Assembly (NCBI GenBank): GCA_964345075.1
Contig: CAYFPS010000004.1
Location: forward strand, 124,001-188,000
Direction of reading: 5' to 3'
Length of the DNA stretch: 64,000 nucleotides
From: CAYFPS01 sp964345075
GTDB lineage: Bacteria; CAIWAD01
Of the stretch, positions 17,655-25,777 are shown piece by piece. The first letter of the stretch is position 1. Every line of letters begins with the position of its first letter. The notes under the pieces were generated by a model, which saw nothing but the letters and a program-made list of their open reading frames with translations, had not been told where the DNA came from and did no database searches. Made by a program: the position numbers and the translations under genes.

Positions 17655-18830
17655 TCAGACGCGCAGGACAAGTTCAGCCAGGCACTCGACATGGGGGGTC
17701 AGGGGCATCATGTCCCAGGCCTTGAGCGACCGGACTTCATAGCGCCGGGAAAGGGCCTCCATGTCACGAATCAGGCTGCGCGGATCACAGGATAAATAGA
17801 GGATTCCTTCAGCGTCAAGCTCCAGCAACTGCTGCACAAGATCGGCGTCCAGCCCCTTTCGCGGCGGATCCACAATCACCAGCTGGGGATTGAAGAGCTC
17901 GATGGAAACGAGGCTTTCTTCGATCTTTCCGCGAATGGCCATAATCTCGTCGCGGCCATCTTCTCTGGCACCCTCTACCATCGACATCTGGCTGTGGAAT
18001 TCGCCTTCCATCAGCAGCAGCGGCTCCGTGCTGGTTACGGAACGACCAATCGCCCCGCAGCCACAGTAAAGGTCGGCCACTCGCAGCGGGCCCTTTCCAG
18101 ACTGCTGGATGCGGCCGCGCATCTCTTCCAGGATCAGGCGAAAAACGGAAAGATTGGCCTGAAGAAAGGTGTAGGGGCCAACGGGCACGCCCACCTCGAG
18201 GAATTGGCAGGGCACGCTATGCTGACCGGCCAGATGAACCGACTTGCGCCCCAGAATGCGATTGCCCCGATCGGGGTTGATATTCTGCGAAATCACGCGC
18301 ATCTCAGGAAAGGCCGCGCGCATCGCCTCGGCCAGCTTTTCCAGCCGCTGCTGCCACTCGCCTTCTTCATGGGGTGTGACAAATGCCGCCAGCATGCGCC
18401 CGTCCGGCAGGACCTTCAGCAGCAGATAGCGCAAGAATCCCTTGGCGCGCTCTTCGTGATACACGGGCAGCGAAAAGTCCAGCACCGCCTGCTTGATCCA
18501 GGCAATCACCGGCTGCATGGCCGGATGGTGCTCAAGGCAGTGCTCGAGATCCACAATCTGATGGGTGCCGGGCCGGTAAATTCCCAGGAGCGGGCGGCGG
18601 GCCTGCTTGTCAAAGCCAAAAACCAGCTTGGCCGAATTGCGGTAGCCCGTGCGGGAAGGGGCCGGCATCAGCTCAATGGGCAGCGGCAGCTCTTTTGCAA
18701 AGGCAGAAGCGCCAATCAGCTCATTCAGCGCCTGTGCCTTGCCCTGCAGTTCTTCTTCGTAGGAGATGGCAGCCAGCGGGTTGCCCTGGCAATGAAGGCA
18801 GCTGGCAGTATCACAATCGGCTGTGTTCAT
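17655..18830 (-). CDS. TrmA/RlmD-family RNA (uracil-5-)-methyltransferase
   Basis: A 391-residue class I SAM-dependent RNA methyltransferase. The SAM motif is VADLYCGCGAIG. The catalytic region contains VIVDPPRKGLD and the cysteine loop ILYLSCDPRSLIRDME, and the terminal DMMPLTPHVECLAELVL motif is diagnostic of the RumA/RlmD/TrmA family. N-terminal cysteines in CDTASCLHCQ could be part of the 4Fe-4S site seen in RlmD-type enzymes. The TRAM domain is absent, so it is shorter than E. coli RlmD. It likely makes 5-methyluridine in rRNA or tRNA; the target is not deducible. Start ATG at 18830 abuts the upstream stop (TAAATG). Confidence 0.88.
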   Translation of the reverse strand: MNTADCDTASCLHCQGNPLAAISYEEELQGKAQALNELIGASAFAKELPLPIELMPAPSRTGYRNSAKLVFGFDKQARRPLLGIYRPGTHQIVDLEHCLEHHPAMQPVIAWIKQAVLDFSLPVYHEERAKGFLRYLLLKVLPDGRMLAAFVTPHEEGEWQQRLEKLAEAMRAAFPEMRVISQNINPDRGNRILGRKSVHLAGQHSVPCQFLEVGVPVGPYTFLQANLSVFRLILEEMRGRIQQSGKGPLRVADLYCGCGAIGRSVTSTEPLLLMEGEFHSQMSMVEGAREDGRDEIMAIRGKIEESLVSIELFNPQLVIVDPPRKGLDADLVQQLLELDAEGILYLSCDPRSLIRDMEALSRRYEVRSLKAWDMMPLTPHVECLAELVLRV

Positions 18831-20504
18831 TTAGTGTCCTTCGACGATCACGCGGTAGAAGCGTGCGCCTGCATTTTCCGGGAGGCTTGAAGACCATGTC
18901 GTGATCCCGGCAGGAAGCTGTGATACAAGCGTGCTGGCATCCAGACTGAATCCGGGGCTATCACCCTGGTGAACCTGATAGCCATCCACCTGAATTGGCA
19001 GCTGACCACTGGCGTCGCTCAGCGGGGCCGACCAGCTCAGGTGTATCACGCCATCCACAAGTACGACCTGCAGGTCATCGACTGCCGCGGGAATGACCGT
19101 CTCCGCCCCGCCAACCGTATACAAGACCGTCACGCAAGTCCAGATGCCCGTAAGGTCGATGACACAGTAGCGGACTTCGCCCGACCCCGCGAATCCTTCC
19201 GGATAGCTGGTGTGGGCCGTTCTGCTGGTGTAGTCGATGCTGACGCTGAAGGGCCCTTCGTCCTCGACCCACCAGACAAGCAGCTCATCGGGGTCTTCCG
19301 CATCCTGCACATGATCATCCAGCAGCAATGGGGCAAAGGCCTCGCCCGCACTGGTCTGTTGATCGGGAATGGTGATTACCGGCTCGGTTGGCCGCTCCAG
19401 ATTGACAATGGCACCCTGCAGGACAGAAAAGTCCGCACCACCGGGCGAAAGAGCAGAAAGCGAGTACCAACCATTCCAGGCGCCCGACCAGCCCCAATTC
19501 ACATGGAACAGCATGGAGTTCTGCAGCCCGTCCAGAACGAAGGCATGACCGCCACTGCCGTAGCCTCTATGTAACACGGGCCGGCCGCTTGTGATTTCTT
19601 CCGCAATCCGCGCGGTCCAGTCAGTGTCCGAAAAGTTGATGTGTTCGATGAACCCTGCACTGGCGGGGTAGCAGAAAAAGTCCTTGAAGGCATCCAGTGC
19701 GCTATGCTGGCCGGTTCCAACCCAGGCGCCGCTGCCACTGGGGGCGTAATCCATCTCGACGGCAACGCCACAGTGATACTGCAGGAGTGCCGCGGCCGCT
19801 GTGGCGTTTACATCCTGCATGGCCGACCAGTCGTAGCTGGTGGCACCGAAATTGGCCGACTGCAGGCCATAGGCGGGGTGCACATAACTGTGGCTTCCCG
19901 CGCCCAGCTCCGGCCACTGCCAGAAATACATGATCTGCGCCATGGCCGTGGCCACACAGCCCGCCCAGACATGATCACCCGGGCCATCGGCGTCTTCCGG
20001 GCAATACTGGTTCCAGGGCCAGCCCTGATTCCAGAGGCAGGCAAGCATCGGATCGACATTCAGACCGTCCCGGGAAGGGGCTTCACCAGCAAGCAAGCGA
20101 TTCCATGTATCACGGGCATCCGGATGATCCCAGCCTTCCAGGCGAGCGTGTGACACATCCAGTCGCTGCAGTTCAAGCCAGTCGGCAAGGCCGATTTCAT
20201 CAGGCAACCTGGACCCGGCTTCCAGACCCCAGCCCGCAAGGGGCGGCAGCCCATCTTCATTACGCAGCCAGACAAAGGATCCACTCGGGAAGGTCACCAG
20301 CCAGAGCGCCGGGCTGCCATCATCCAGCAGTGCGCGGGCCTCTACCTGAGCTGCGCCGGGTGACGACTGACCAGCAGCGGCAAGCACCATGGTGGCGGCA
20401 ACTTCAGCTTGATTCTGTGATACAACGGCGGCAAGGGAAGGCTGCGCCATCCACGATCCTGCAAAAAGCAGGAGGGCAGCGCAAAGTCGTGTACGCAGGC
20501 TCAT
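18831..20504 (-). CDS. Secreted C10 (streptopain-like) cysteine peptidase with Ig/Fn3-like tail
   Basis: A 557-residue exported peptidase. The start chosen at ATG 20504 follows AAAGGAAG and gives a signal peptide (MSLRTRLCAALLLFAGSWMA...LAA). The propeptide (about 25-130) is followed by the papain-like catalytic core with the Cys motif WAGCVATAMAQIMYFWQWP and the His motif GGHAFVLDGLQNSMLFHVNWGWSG. The last ~200 residues are Ig-like and Fn3-like (VIHLSWSAP...VDGYQVHQG). No Por sorting domain is seen. It probably degrades extracellular protein. Its stop touches the methyltransferase start. It carries four octamer copies (18920, 19042, 20106, 20417). Confidence 0.9.
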   Translation of the reverse strand: MSLRTRLCAALLLFAGSWMAQPSLAAVVSQNQAEVAATMVLAAAGQSSPGAAQVEARALLDDGSPALWLVTFPSGSFVWLRNEDGLPPLAGWGLEAGSRLPDEIGLADWLELQRLDVSHARLEGWDHPDARDTWNRLLAGEAPSRDGLNVDPMLACLWNQGWPWNQYCPEDADGPGDHVWAGCVATAMAQIMYFWQWPELGAGSHSYVHPAYGLQSANFGATSYDWSAMQDVNATAAAALLQYHCGVAVEMDYAPSGSGAWVGTGQHSALDAFKDFFCYPASAGFIEHINFSDTDWTARIAEEITSGRPVLHRGYGSGGHAFVLDGLQNSMLFHVNWGWSGAWNGWYSLSALSPGGADFSVLQGAIVNLERPTEPVITIPDQQTSAGEAFAPLLLDDHVQDAEDPDELLVWWVEDEGPFSVSIDYTSRTAHTSYPEGFAGSGEVRYCVIDLTGIWTCVTVLYTVGGAETVIPAAVDDLQVVLVDGVIHLSWSAPLSDASGQLPIQVDGYQVHQGDSPGFSLDASTLVSQLPAGITTWSSSLPENAGARFYRVIVEGH

Positions 20505-20546
20505 GATGGCTTCCTTTCGTCGCGCAAATGCTTGCGACAAGCGAGC

Positions 20547-21848
20547 TCAGGCTCTGCGCTTTTCAGCGGCCCTATTTTCGGCAGGCTTTTCGCCTGGGGG
20601 CGTCAGCTTGTGATTGACGGGCTTGAGCTGAAGGCGGGGCCGGCGCTCGCCACGGATTACGGCAGGCGTTACCAGCACTTCATCCACATCCGTGCGACCG
20701 GCAAGCTCAAACATGGGCTCGACCAGCGCCTGCTCAACAATGCCTCTCAGGGCGCGGGCTCCTGTCTTGCGACGGCGAGCCAGAGCCACAACCTCGCGCA
20801 AACTCTCGCGACTGAAGACCAGCTTCTGCTCTTCCATTTCGAAGAGGCGCTGATACTGACGTGTCACAGCATTGCGCGGCTCCGTCAGGATTTGCAGCAT
20901 GGCTTCTTCACTAAGCTCGTCCAGCGCCGTAACCACAGGCAGTCGGCCGATCAGCTCGGGAATCAGCCCGAACTTGAGCAGGTCTTCAAACTCGACCTGG
21001 GCAAAGACCTGACCCGTGCTCAGATCTTCTTTTTTGCTGAGCTCCACACCAAAGCCAAGCTTCTTGGCACCGATGCGCTGACGGATCACGGCATCCAGGC
21101 CGTCAAAAGCGCCACCGCAAATAAAGAGGATGTTCTTGGTGTTGATGTTGATCAGCTTCTGCTCGGGATGCTTGCGCCCACCCTCCGGCGGTACGCTGGC
21201 CACGGTGCCTTCCAGCATCTTGAGCAGTGCCTGCTGCACGCCTTCGCCGCTGACATCGCGGGTAATGGAAGCCGATCCGTCCTTGCGCGCGATCTTGTCG
21301 ATTTCGTCGATGTAGACAATGCCCATCTCTGCCGCAGCCACATCGTAGTTGGCGGCGTGCAGAAGGCGGACAAGGATGTTCTCCACATCTTCGCCCACAT
21401 AGCCGGCCTCGGTAAGCACCGTGGCGTCGGCAATGGTGAAGGGCACTTTCAGGAACTGGGCGAGGGTCTGGGCCAGCAGTGTCTTGCCCGTTCCGGTGGG
21501 GCCGACCATCAGAATATTGGTCTTCTGCAGCTCGACATCATCGGTCACGTCCTGGCTGCGCACCCGCTTGTAGTGATTGTATACGGCCACAGAAAGTGCG
21601 CGCTTGGCGGCATCCTGGCCGATCACATATTCGTCCAGCCGTTCCTTGATTTCACGAGGCGTGCCGAAATCCTCCAGCACGGGCTTCTTGCCACGACTCA
21701 TGTTGCGCTTGACGATCTGCATCGAGGCTTCCACGCACTCGTTGCAGATGTATACGTCCGGCCCCTGAATCATGATCTGAACTTCGTGATTCGTCCGTCC
21801 ACAGAAGGAACAGACATGCACGGGGTCGCGGCTGCCGCGGTCCTTCAC
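20547..21848 (-). CDS. clpX: ATP-dependent Clp protease ATP-binding subunit ClpX
   Basis: A 433-residue AAA+ unfoldase that feeds substrates to ClpP. The N-terminal zinc-binding domain has CSFCGR and ICNECVE pairs. Walker A is GPTGTGKTLLAQTLA, Walker B IVYIDEIDKIARK; the pore loop GYVGED, the RKDG substrate loop and the ClpP-contacting IGF-type loop (FGVEL region differs, see LGFGVELSKK) are in place. The start is GTG at 21848, preceded by AGGAG. It lies 3 bp after clpP. Confidence 0.97.
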   Translation of the reverse strand: MKDRGSRDPVHVCSFCGRTNHEVQIMIQGPDVYICNECVEASMQIVKRNMSRGKKPVLEDFGTPREIKERLDEYVIGQDAAKRALSVAVYNHYKRVRSQDVTDDVELQKTNILMVGPTGTGKTLLAQTLAQFLKVPFTIADATVLTEAGYVGEDVENILVRLLHAANYDVAAAEMGIVYIDEIDKIARKDGSASITRDVSGEGVQQALLKMLEGTVASVPPEGGRKHPEQKLININTKNILFICGGAFDGLDAVIRQRIGAKKLGFGVELSKKEDLSTGQVFAQVEFEDLLKFGLIPELIGRLPVVTALDELSEEAMLQILTEPRNAVTRQYQRLFEMEEQKLVFSRESLREVVALARRRKTGARALRGIVEQALVEPMFELAGRTDVDEVLVTPAVIRGERRPRLQLKPVNHKLTPPGEKPAENRAAEKRRA

Positions 21849-21851
21849 GCC

Positions 21852-22460
21852 CTAGCTCCTGTCCTTGCGTATCACGCTGCGGTGATCTTCAATCACCTGA
21901 TCTACCAGACCGTAATCGAGGGCTTCCTGCGCCGAGAGGAAATGATCGCGATCTGTATCACGCTCGATCTCCTCGATCGGCTTGCCCGTGTGCTTCGAGA
22001 GGATCTCGTTCAAACGATGACGCAGCAGCAGGATTTCCTTGGCATGAATCTCGATATCCGAGGCCTGTCCGTAAGCACCGCCCAGCGGCTGATGAATCAT
22101 GATGCGGGAGTTGGGCAGACTGATGCGCTTGCCGGCTGCACCAGCCGTAAGCAGCAGGGCGCCCATCGAGGCCGCCATGCCGACACAGATGGTCGAGACA
22201 TCGGGCTTGATGTACTGCATGGTATCGTAGATGGCCAGACCCGCGCTGACGCTACCACCCGGACTGTTCATGTAAATGAAGATGTCCTTGTCCGGATCTT
22301 CCGCTTCCAGAAAGAGCAGCTGGGCCACCACGAGGTTGGCGACATGGTCGTTGATCGCGGTGCCCAGGAAGACAATGCGCTCCTTCAGCAGCCGTGAATA
22401 AATGTCAAAGGCCCGTTCGCCGCGGCCGGTGGTTTCGATAACGGTCGGGATCAAGGTCAT
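21852..22460 (-). CDS. clpP: ATP-dependent Clp protease proteolytic subunit
   Basis: A 202-residue serine peptidase with the catalytic triad Ser98 (GMAASMGALLL), His123 (RIMIHQPLGG) and Asp near 172 (TDRDHFLSAQEAL). SPGGSVSAGLAIYD is the oxyanion-side motif. It begins PTVIETTGRGERAFDIYSRL, the usual axial-loop region. Its 14-mer partners ClpX, encoded directly downstream. ATG at 22460 follows GGGGGGAGTA. One octamer copy is at 21954, and a CGTATCAC variant is at 21868. Confidence 0.98.
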   Translation of the reverse strand: MTLIPTVIETTGRGERAFDIYSRLLKERIVFLGTAINDHVANLVVAQLLFLEAEDPDKDIFIYMNSPGGSVSAGLAIYDTMQYIKPDVSTICVGMAASMGALLLTAGAAGKRISLPNSRIMIHQPLGGAYGQASDIEIHAKEILLLRHRLNEILSKHTGKPIEEIERDTDRDHFLSAQEALDYGLVDQVIEDHRSVIRKDRS

Positions 22461-22477
22461 TACTCCCCCCGAAGCCC

Positions 22478-23779
22478 TCAGGCTTCGCTGCTTTCTTCTT
22501 CCATTGCCGGTGCGCTATCGTCCACGGCAAAGGTGTTCTTCTCACGCAGGAAATCCATCAACTTGCGATCCATCACTTCGTCACGCAGGCGATCCAGCGC
22601 GCCCATGCGCTTCAGCTGCAGGCGAGCCGAGGCCGGATCCTGTCCCATCTGGGCGGCAAAACGACCGATTTCCTGATCCATGTCGGCGTCTTCAACCTTG
22701 ACACCTTCCTGGCGGACGATGCTGCGGGCGACCATGGACCAGTGCAGGTTGCGCGTCACCTGATCGCGGTAGCTCTTGCGCACGATGTTCTCGTCAATCG
22801 GATTGCTCGTGCCGGACTTGGCCTGACGAATGATCGCGTCCAGTTGATCTTCGATCATTTTTTCCGGCAGCTCGACAGGATTGGCTTCGATGATCTTCTC
22901 GATGAGGAGATTGTTTTCCTGCTGCTTCAAGGCGTTGGCCAGCTGCTTGTCCAGATCCTCACGGACCTTGACCTTCAGCTCGTCCAGCGTGTCGAAGCCG
23001 GGCGGAACTTCCTTGGCGAACTCATCATCCAGCTCGGCCAGCTCGGGGCGCTTCAGCTCGTGCACGGTGACACGGTAATACTCAGTCTTGCCGGCGATAT
23101 CGGGATCGGGATCGTTTTCGTCGTTCTGGACTTCAAAGCTGCGGGTTTCACCAGCGGTGGCACCAGCCATCTTCTCGTCGAACTGCGGGCCATAGGCGGC
23201 CTTGCCCAGCTCCACCTGAATGCTCTTGTAAAGGCGGTCTTCCAGATCGGCACCGGCTTCGTCGGTCTCCTGAATGTCGCAGGTGATCTGATCGCCATCG
23301 GCGGCGCCTTCACCTTCAACCGGAGCCCAGTTGGCGTACTGGCGACGCAGCTGCTCAAGGGCGCTGGCAAGATCTTCGTCGGTTACGTCACGGGGCGCGC
23401 GACGCACTTCGATGCCTTCGTAACCGGCGGCCTTCAGGCGGGGCTCGATTTCCACATGGGCCACATAGCTCAGGTCGCCACCCGGCTCGTGATCCATCTT
23501 CTCGATGCTGCCCTGCTCAATGGGGCGCAGATCTTCCTGCGCCAGCGCTTCCGGATAGCTGCGGTTAAGCAGATCATTCAGTGCTTCGCCACGGGCCTGC
23601 TCGCCGTAGACCTTCTGAATCAGCGAAATGGGGGCCTTGCCCTTGCGGAAGCCCTTGAACTGGGCCTTGCGGCCGTATTCCTTCAGCTTGCCCTGAACCG
23701 ACTTTTCGACTTCGGCCGCGGGAATGACAACGGTCATTTCCACCTTGGCAGCTTCAAGTTCCTTGATCGTGATCTGCAC
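22478..23779 (-). CDS. tig: Trigger factor
   Basis: A 433-residue ribosome-bound chaperone with peptidyl-prolyl isomerase activity. Start chosen at GTG 23779 (VQITIKELEAAK...), because family members begin with this beta strand and a GAGGA lies 4 nt upstream. An ATG at 23830 would add 17 residues of poor quality, partly read next to the tRNA. The ribosome-binding loop FKGFRKGKAPISLI is intact. The central FKBP domain appears reduced or divergent, and the C-terminal helical domain ends in an acidic tail. Gene order tig-clpP-clpX is the standard one. Confidence 0.95.
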   Translation of the reverse strand: MQITIKELEAAKVEMTVVIPAAEVEKSVQGKLKEYGRKAQFKGFRKGKAPISLIQKVYGEQARGEALNDLLNRSYPEALAQEDLRPIEQGSIEKMDHEPGGDLSYVAHVEIEPRLKAAGYEGIEVRRAPRDVTDEDLASALEQLRRQYANWAPVEGEGAADGDQITCDIQETDEAGADLEDRLYKSIQVELGKAAYGPQFDEKMAGATAGETRSFEVQNDENDPDPDIAGKTEYYRVTVHELKRPELAELDDEFAKEVPPGFDTLDELKVKVREDLDKQLANALKQQENNLLIEKIIEANPVELPEKMIEDQLDAIIRQAKSGTSNPIDENIVRKSYRDQVTRNLHWSMVARSIVRQEGVKVEDADMDQEIGRFAAQMGQDPASARLQLKRMGALDRLRDEVMDRKLMDFLREKNTFAVDDSAPAMEEESSEA

Positions 23780-23839
23780 TTCGTCCTCGTTGCTCTTGAT
23801 GAATCCTGAAAGGCCTGTGGCCGGGTTCATGGAAAGGCA

Positions 23840-23921
23840 TGCGGGAAGGGGGAATCGAACCCCCACGCCCGAAGGCACAGGAACCTAAATCCTGCGCGTC
23901 TGCCAATTCCGCCATTCCCNN
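23840..23921 (-). tRNA. tRNA-Leu (anticodon UAG), first two bases hidden in the gap
   Basis: On the minus strand the acceptor (..GGGAA with TTCCCGC), D arm (TGGCGGAATTGGCAGA), anticodon stem-loop with loop TTTAGGT (anticodon TAG), long class II variable arm with a TTCG loop and T arm (GGGGG-TTCGATT-CCCCC) are all present. The discriminator base is A at 23840. The CCA end is not encoded. Bases 1-2 of the tRNA fall in the N run and should be GC from pairing with the 3' side. Confidence 0.93.
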
Positions 23922-23929
23922 NNNNNNNN
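23920..23929. other. Assembly gap (10 N)
   Basis: Ten N at the 5' edge of the tRNA-Leu gene. Because a 17-nt copy of the tRNA start occurs 60 bp beyond the gap, the join may be a repeat-mediated scaffold error. The true distance across the gap is unknown. Confidence 0.99.
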
Positions 23930-24288
23930 AACATCCTGACCCTGAGGGCCAGGTTTCCAGATGGCTGTCGGAATACTTCAATTTTCAGTAATTCCGCCAT
24001 TCCCGCAAAAGCCATCGTGGCCAGAACCGTGAAAGATAGAGCCTCCCCCGCGGAGTCGCAAGCAGTCCCTTCATTGAGAGGGATCGGGGGTCCGGGGATC
24101 TTGACAGGGAGCTCTGAAAATCCTGACAGCGCTGAAAGGTTGGACAGTCAGGGCAAAAAGAGATAGCCAGGCCCGCTATACGGGGAACTAAAAAAGGTCT
24201 GCAAGGCTACATCCCCGGGGCGGGTGGGGGGTGGTGAGGAGGGCGGAGCTCTTTCCATCTGCCAATTCCGTACACGCCGAAACCAGCC
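23930..24288. other. Intergenic region beyond the gap, with two tRNA-Leu fragments
   Basis: No gene is supported. A minus-strand frame (about 24015 down to the gap) reads GMAELLKIEVFRQPSG and could be the start of a gene cut by the gap, but it is too short to judge. Positions 23990-24006 repeat the first 17 nt of tRNA-Leu exactly (GCGGGAATGGCGGAATT on the minus strand), and 24258-24270 repeat 13 nt of its D arm (CGGAATTGGCAGA). A G-rich tract lies at about 24212-24248. Confidence 0.6.
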
Positions 24289-24642
24289 CTATCCCCAGCG
24301 CTCACCAGTGAGCCAATCCTGACACTTCTTGTCAGTCAGCCGAATATGCGAACAGGTCCAGTCCGTCAGCCAGTGCAGCAGCACGGGCGCGGGCCAGGTT
24401 GCTCCACGTCTGACAGGTTCGGAAAGCTGCGCCAGCTTTTTGGCAAAGCGGCGATGCTCGTCGATATGCTCGTTCAGTTGGGGATAGCGCGCCAGCCGAA
24501 GCTGCTTTTCTTCGTAGGCAAAATGGATACGCACATAGCGATCAAGCTGATCGATGATCTCGTTCAACAACCTGATATCCCGGTCACCTTCAATAGCCGC
24601 GCGCAGGGCATCAATCGTCTCGATAAAGCGCCTGTGCTGCAT
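24289..24642 (-). CDS. Bacteriohemerythrin (N terminus extends upstream without a canonical start)
   Basis: From the first ATG (24642) 117 residues are read, and all diiron ligands of the hemerythrin fold are present: His3 (QHRRF), His40 and Glu44 (HFAYEE), His59 and His63 (HIDEH), His99 and Asp104 (HIRLTD). It would bind O2 or sense or store it. The frame stays open upstream and encodes ESQLEIGHREID before this ATG, which matches the conserved family N terminus, back to a TAA near 24714. An AAAGGAG sits at 24691-24697. No ATG, GTG or TTG lies in that upstream stretch, so the true start is non-canonical or a frameshift is present. It overlaps the end of the upstream amidase gene. Confidence 0.85.
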   Translation of the reverse strand: MQHRRFIETIDALRAAIEGDRDIRLLNEIIDQLDRYVRIHFAYEEKQLRLARYPQLNEHIDEHRRFAKKLAQLSEPVRRGATWPAPVLLHWLTDWTCSHIRLTDKKCQDWLTGERWG

Positions 24643-24676
24643 GTCTATTTCGCGATGTCCGATCTCCAGTTGGGAC

Positions 24677-25558
24677 TCAAGGACCTTGTACTCCTTTGTT
24701 CCGAATTCGCCTTAGCTCCTCTTCGAGCAGTCCAAGGCTTTCATTCTTGAGGAGGGGGGCCAGGGTGCGCTGGGAACGCAGATCTTCGATATTCAGGGGG
24801 GCGATCAGGAGCTCCTCGTCGGCATGATCCAGTCCACAGGGACGCAGGCCGTCGGGAGTCCAGAGGGAGCTTCCACCCCAGAAGCCGACCCCGTCGTCAA
24901 AGCCGACACGGTTGGCAAACAGGATGGGGAGGGTTTGCATTTTGGAGTGGGCGGAAAGCAGCGTGTACCAGACACGGCCATTGTCTCCGCCCGGGCTTTC
25001 CATCCAGCCGGGAATGCTCTCCGGCCGCGGGCGCAATCCGCGCAGGGGGCTGGCGGCTGCCACCAGCAAAAGGCGCGCGCCCTGATGGGCCAGCAGCATG
25101 GGCGCCGGAGCGTGCCAGACATCACTGCAGACAAGCATGCCGATGCGACCCAGCGGGGAATCGAAGGCCACAAAGTTCTTGCCAGCTGTGAAAAAGCGGC
25201 CCTCTTCAAACATGCCGTAAGTCGAAAGATAGACTTTGCGGTGAATGTGCAGAACACGGCCTTCAGCACAGAAGGCCAGACTGTTGTAGAGGCCTTCATC
25301 CGCCGCTCGCTCCACAAAACCGAAAGCCAGAGGAATGCGCTTGCTGGCTTCAAGCAAAGGCTTCAAAAAAGGATCGTCACTGGAAAGGGCACACTCGGCA
25401 GTCAGGTCGCGCAGCGCGTAGCCGGTCAGACTCAACTCTGGAAAGAGCAGCAGCCCGGCATTCGCCGACACGGCCTTTTCGACCATGGACAGATGTGCTT
25501 CAAGGTTGAATGACAGACCACCCAACCGGGGATTGACTTGCGCAACCGCCAGTTTCAT
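24677..25558 (-). CDS. Carbon-nitrogen hydrolase (nitrilase superfamily amidase)
   Basis: A 293-residue enzyme with the Glu-Lys-Cys triad of the superfamily: LFPELSLTGY, HRKVYLSTYGMFEE and MLVCSDVWH. Start at ATG 25558 (MKLAVAQVNPRLGG), preceded by AAAGG. The N terminus and spacing resemble the glutaminase domain of glutamine-dependent NAD synthetases, but no synthetase domain follows, so an amide substrate cannot be named. The 3' end overlaps the extended hemerythrin frame, implying joint transcription. Confidence 0.85.
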   Translation of the reverse strand: MKLAVAQVNPRLGGLSFNLEAHLSMVEKAVSANAGLLLFPELSLTGYALRDLTAECALSSDDPFLKPLLEASKRIPLAFGFVERAADEGLYNSLAFCAEGRVLHIHRKVYLSTYGMFEEGRFFTAGKNFVAFDSPLGRIGMLVCSDVWHAPAPMLLAHQGARLLLVAAASPLRGLRPRPESIPGWMESPGGDNGRVWYTLLSAHSKMQTLPILFANRVGFDDGVGFWGGSSLWTPDGLRPCGLDHADEELLIAPLNIEDLRSQRTLAPLLKNESLGLLEEELRRIRNKGVQGP

Positions 25559-25660
25559 GCTGCTAGCCTTTATCAAGGATGACGATGCACCCAGGTTTCA
25601 GGGCGAGGGTTCAGGGGGGATACCAGCGCACCTGCTACTGCGGCTTGAAAAAGCCGTCCG

Positions 25661-25680
25661 GGCCGGGGGGAAACCCGGCC
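25661..25680. terminator. GC-rich hairpin between UPF0210 and amidase genes
   Basis: GGCCGGG (25661-25667) pairs with CCCGGCC (25674-25680). It lies ~100 bp beyond the UPF0210 stop in the minus direction, with a five-T run about 11 nt further on (25647-25651 on the plus strand reads AAAAA). Plausible but atypical terminator. Confidence 0.45.
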
Positions 25681-25777
25681 GGTGAAGTGCAAATATAGAT
25701 GTCGCTTGTTTGATTTCCCAGTCAGCGGTAGAAGTTTGCCGCTTCTGTGAACTTTTTTTCAGCCTGAAGCTGCAGGC

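Noticed and set aside
23827..24015. Small protein spanning the N gap
   Set aside because: It is read through unknown bases and into the tRNA gene; only the part upstream of the gap could be real.
24121..24260. Riboswitch or ncRNA in the G-rich intergenic stretch
   Set aside because: No conserved aptamer core or consistent pairing could be recognised by eye.
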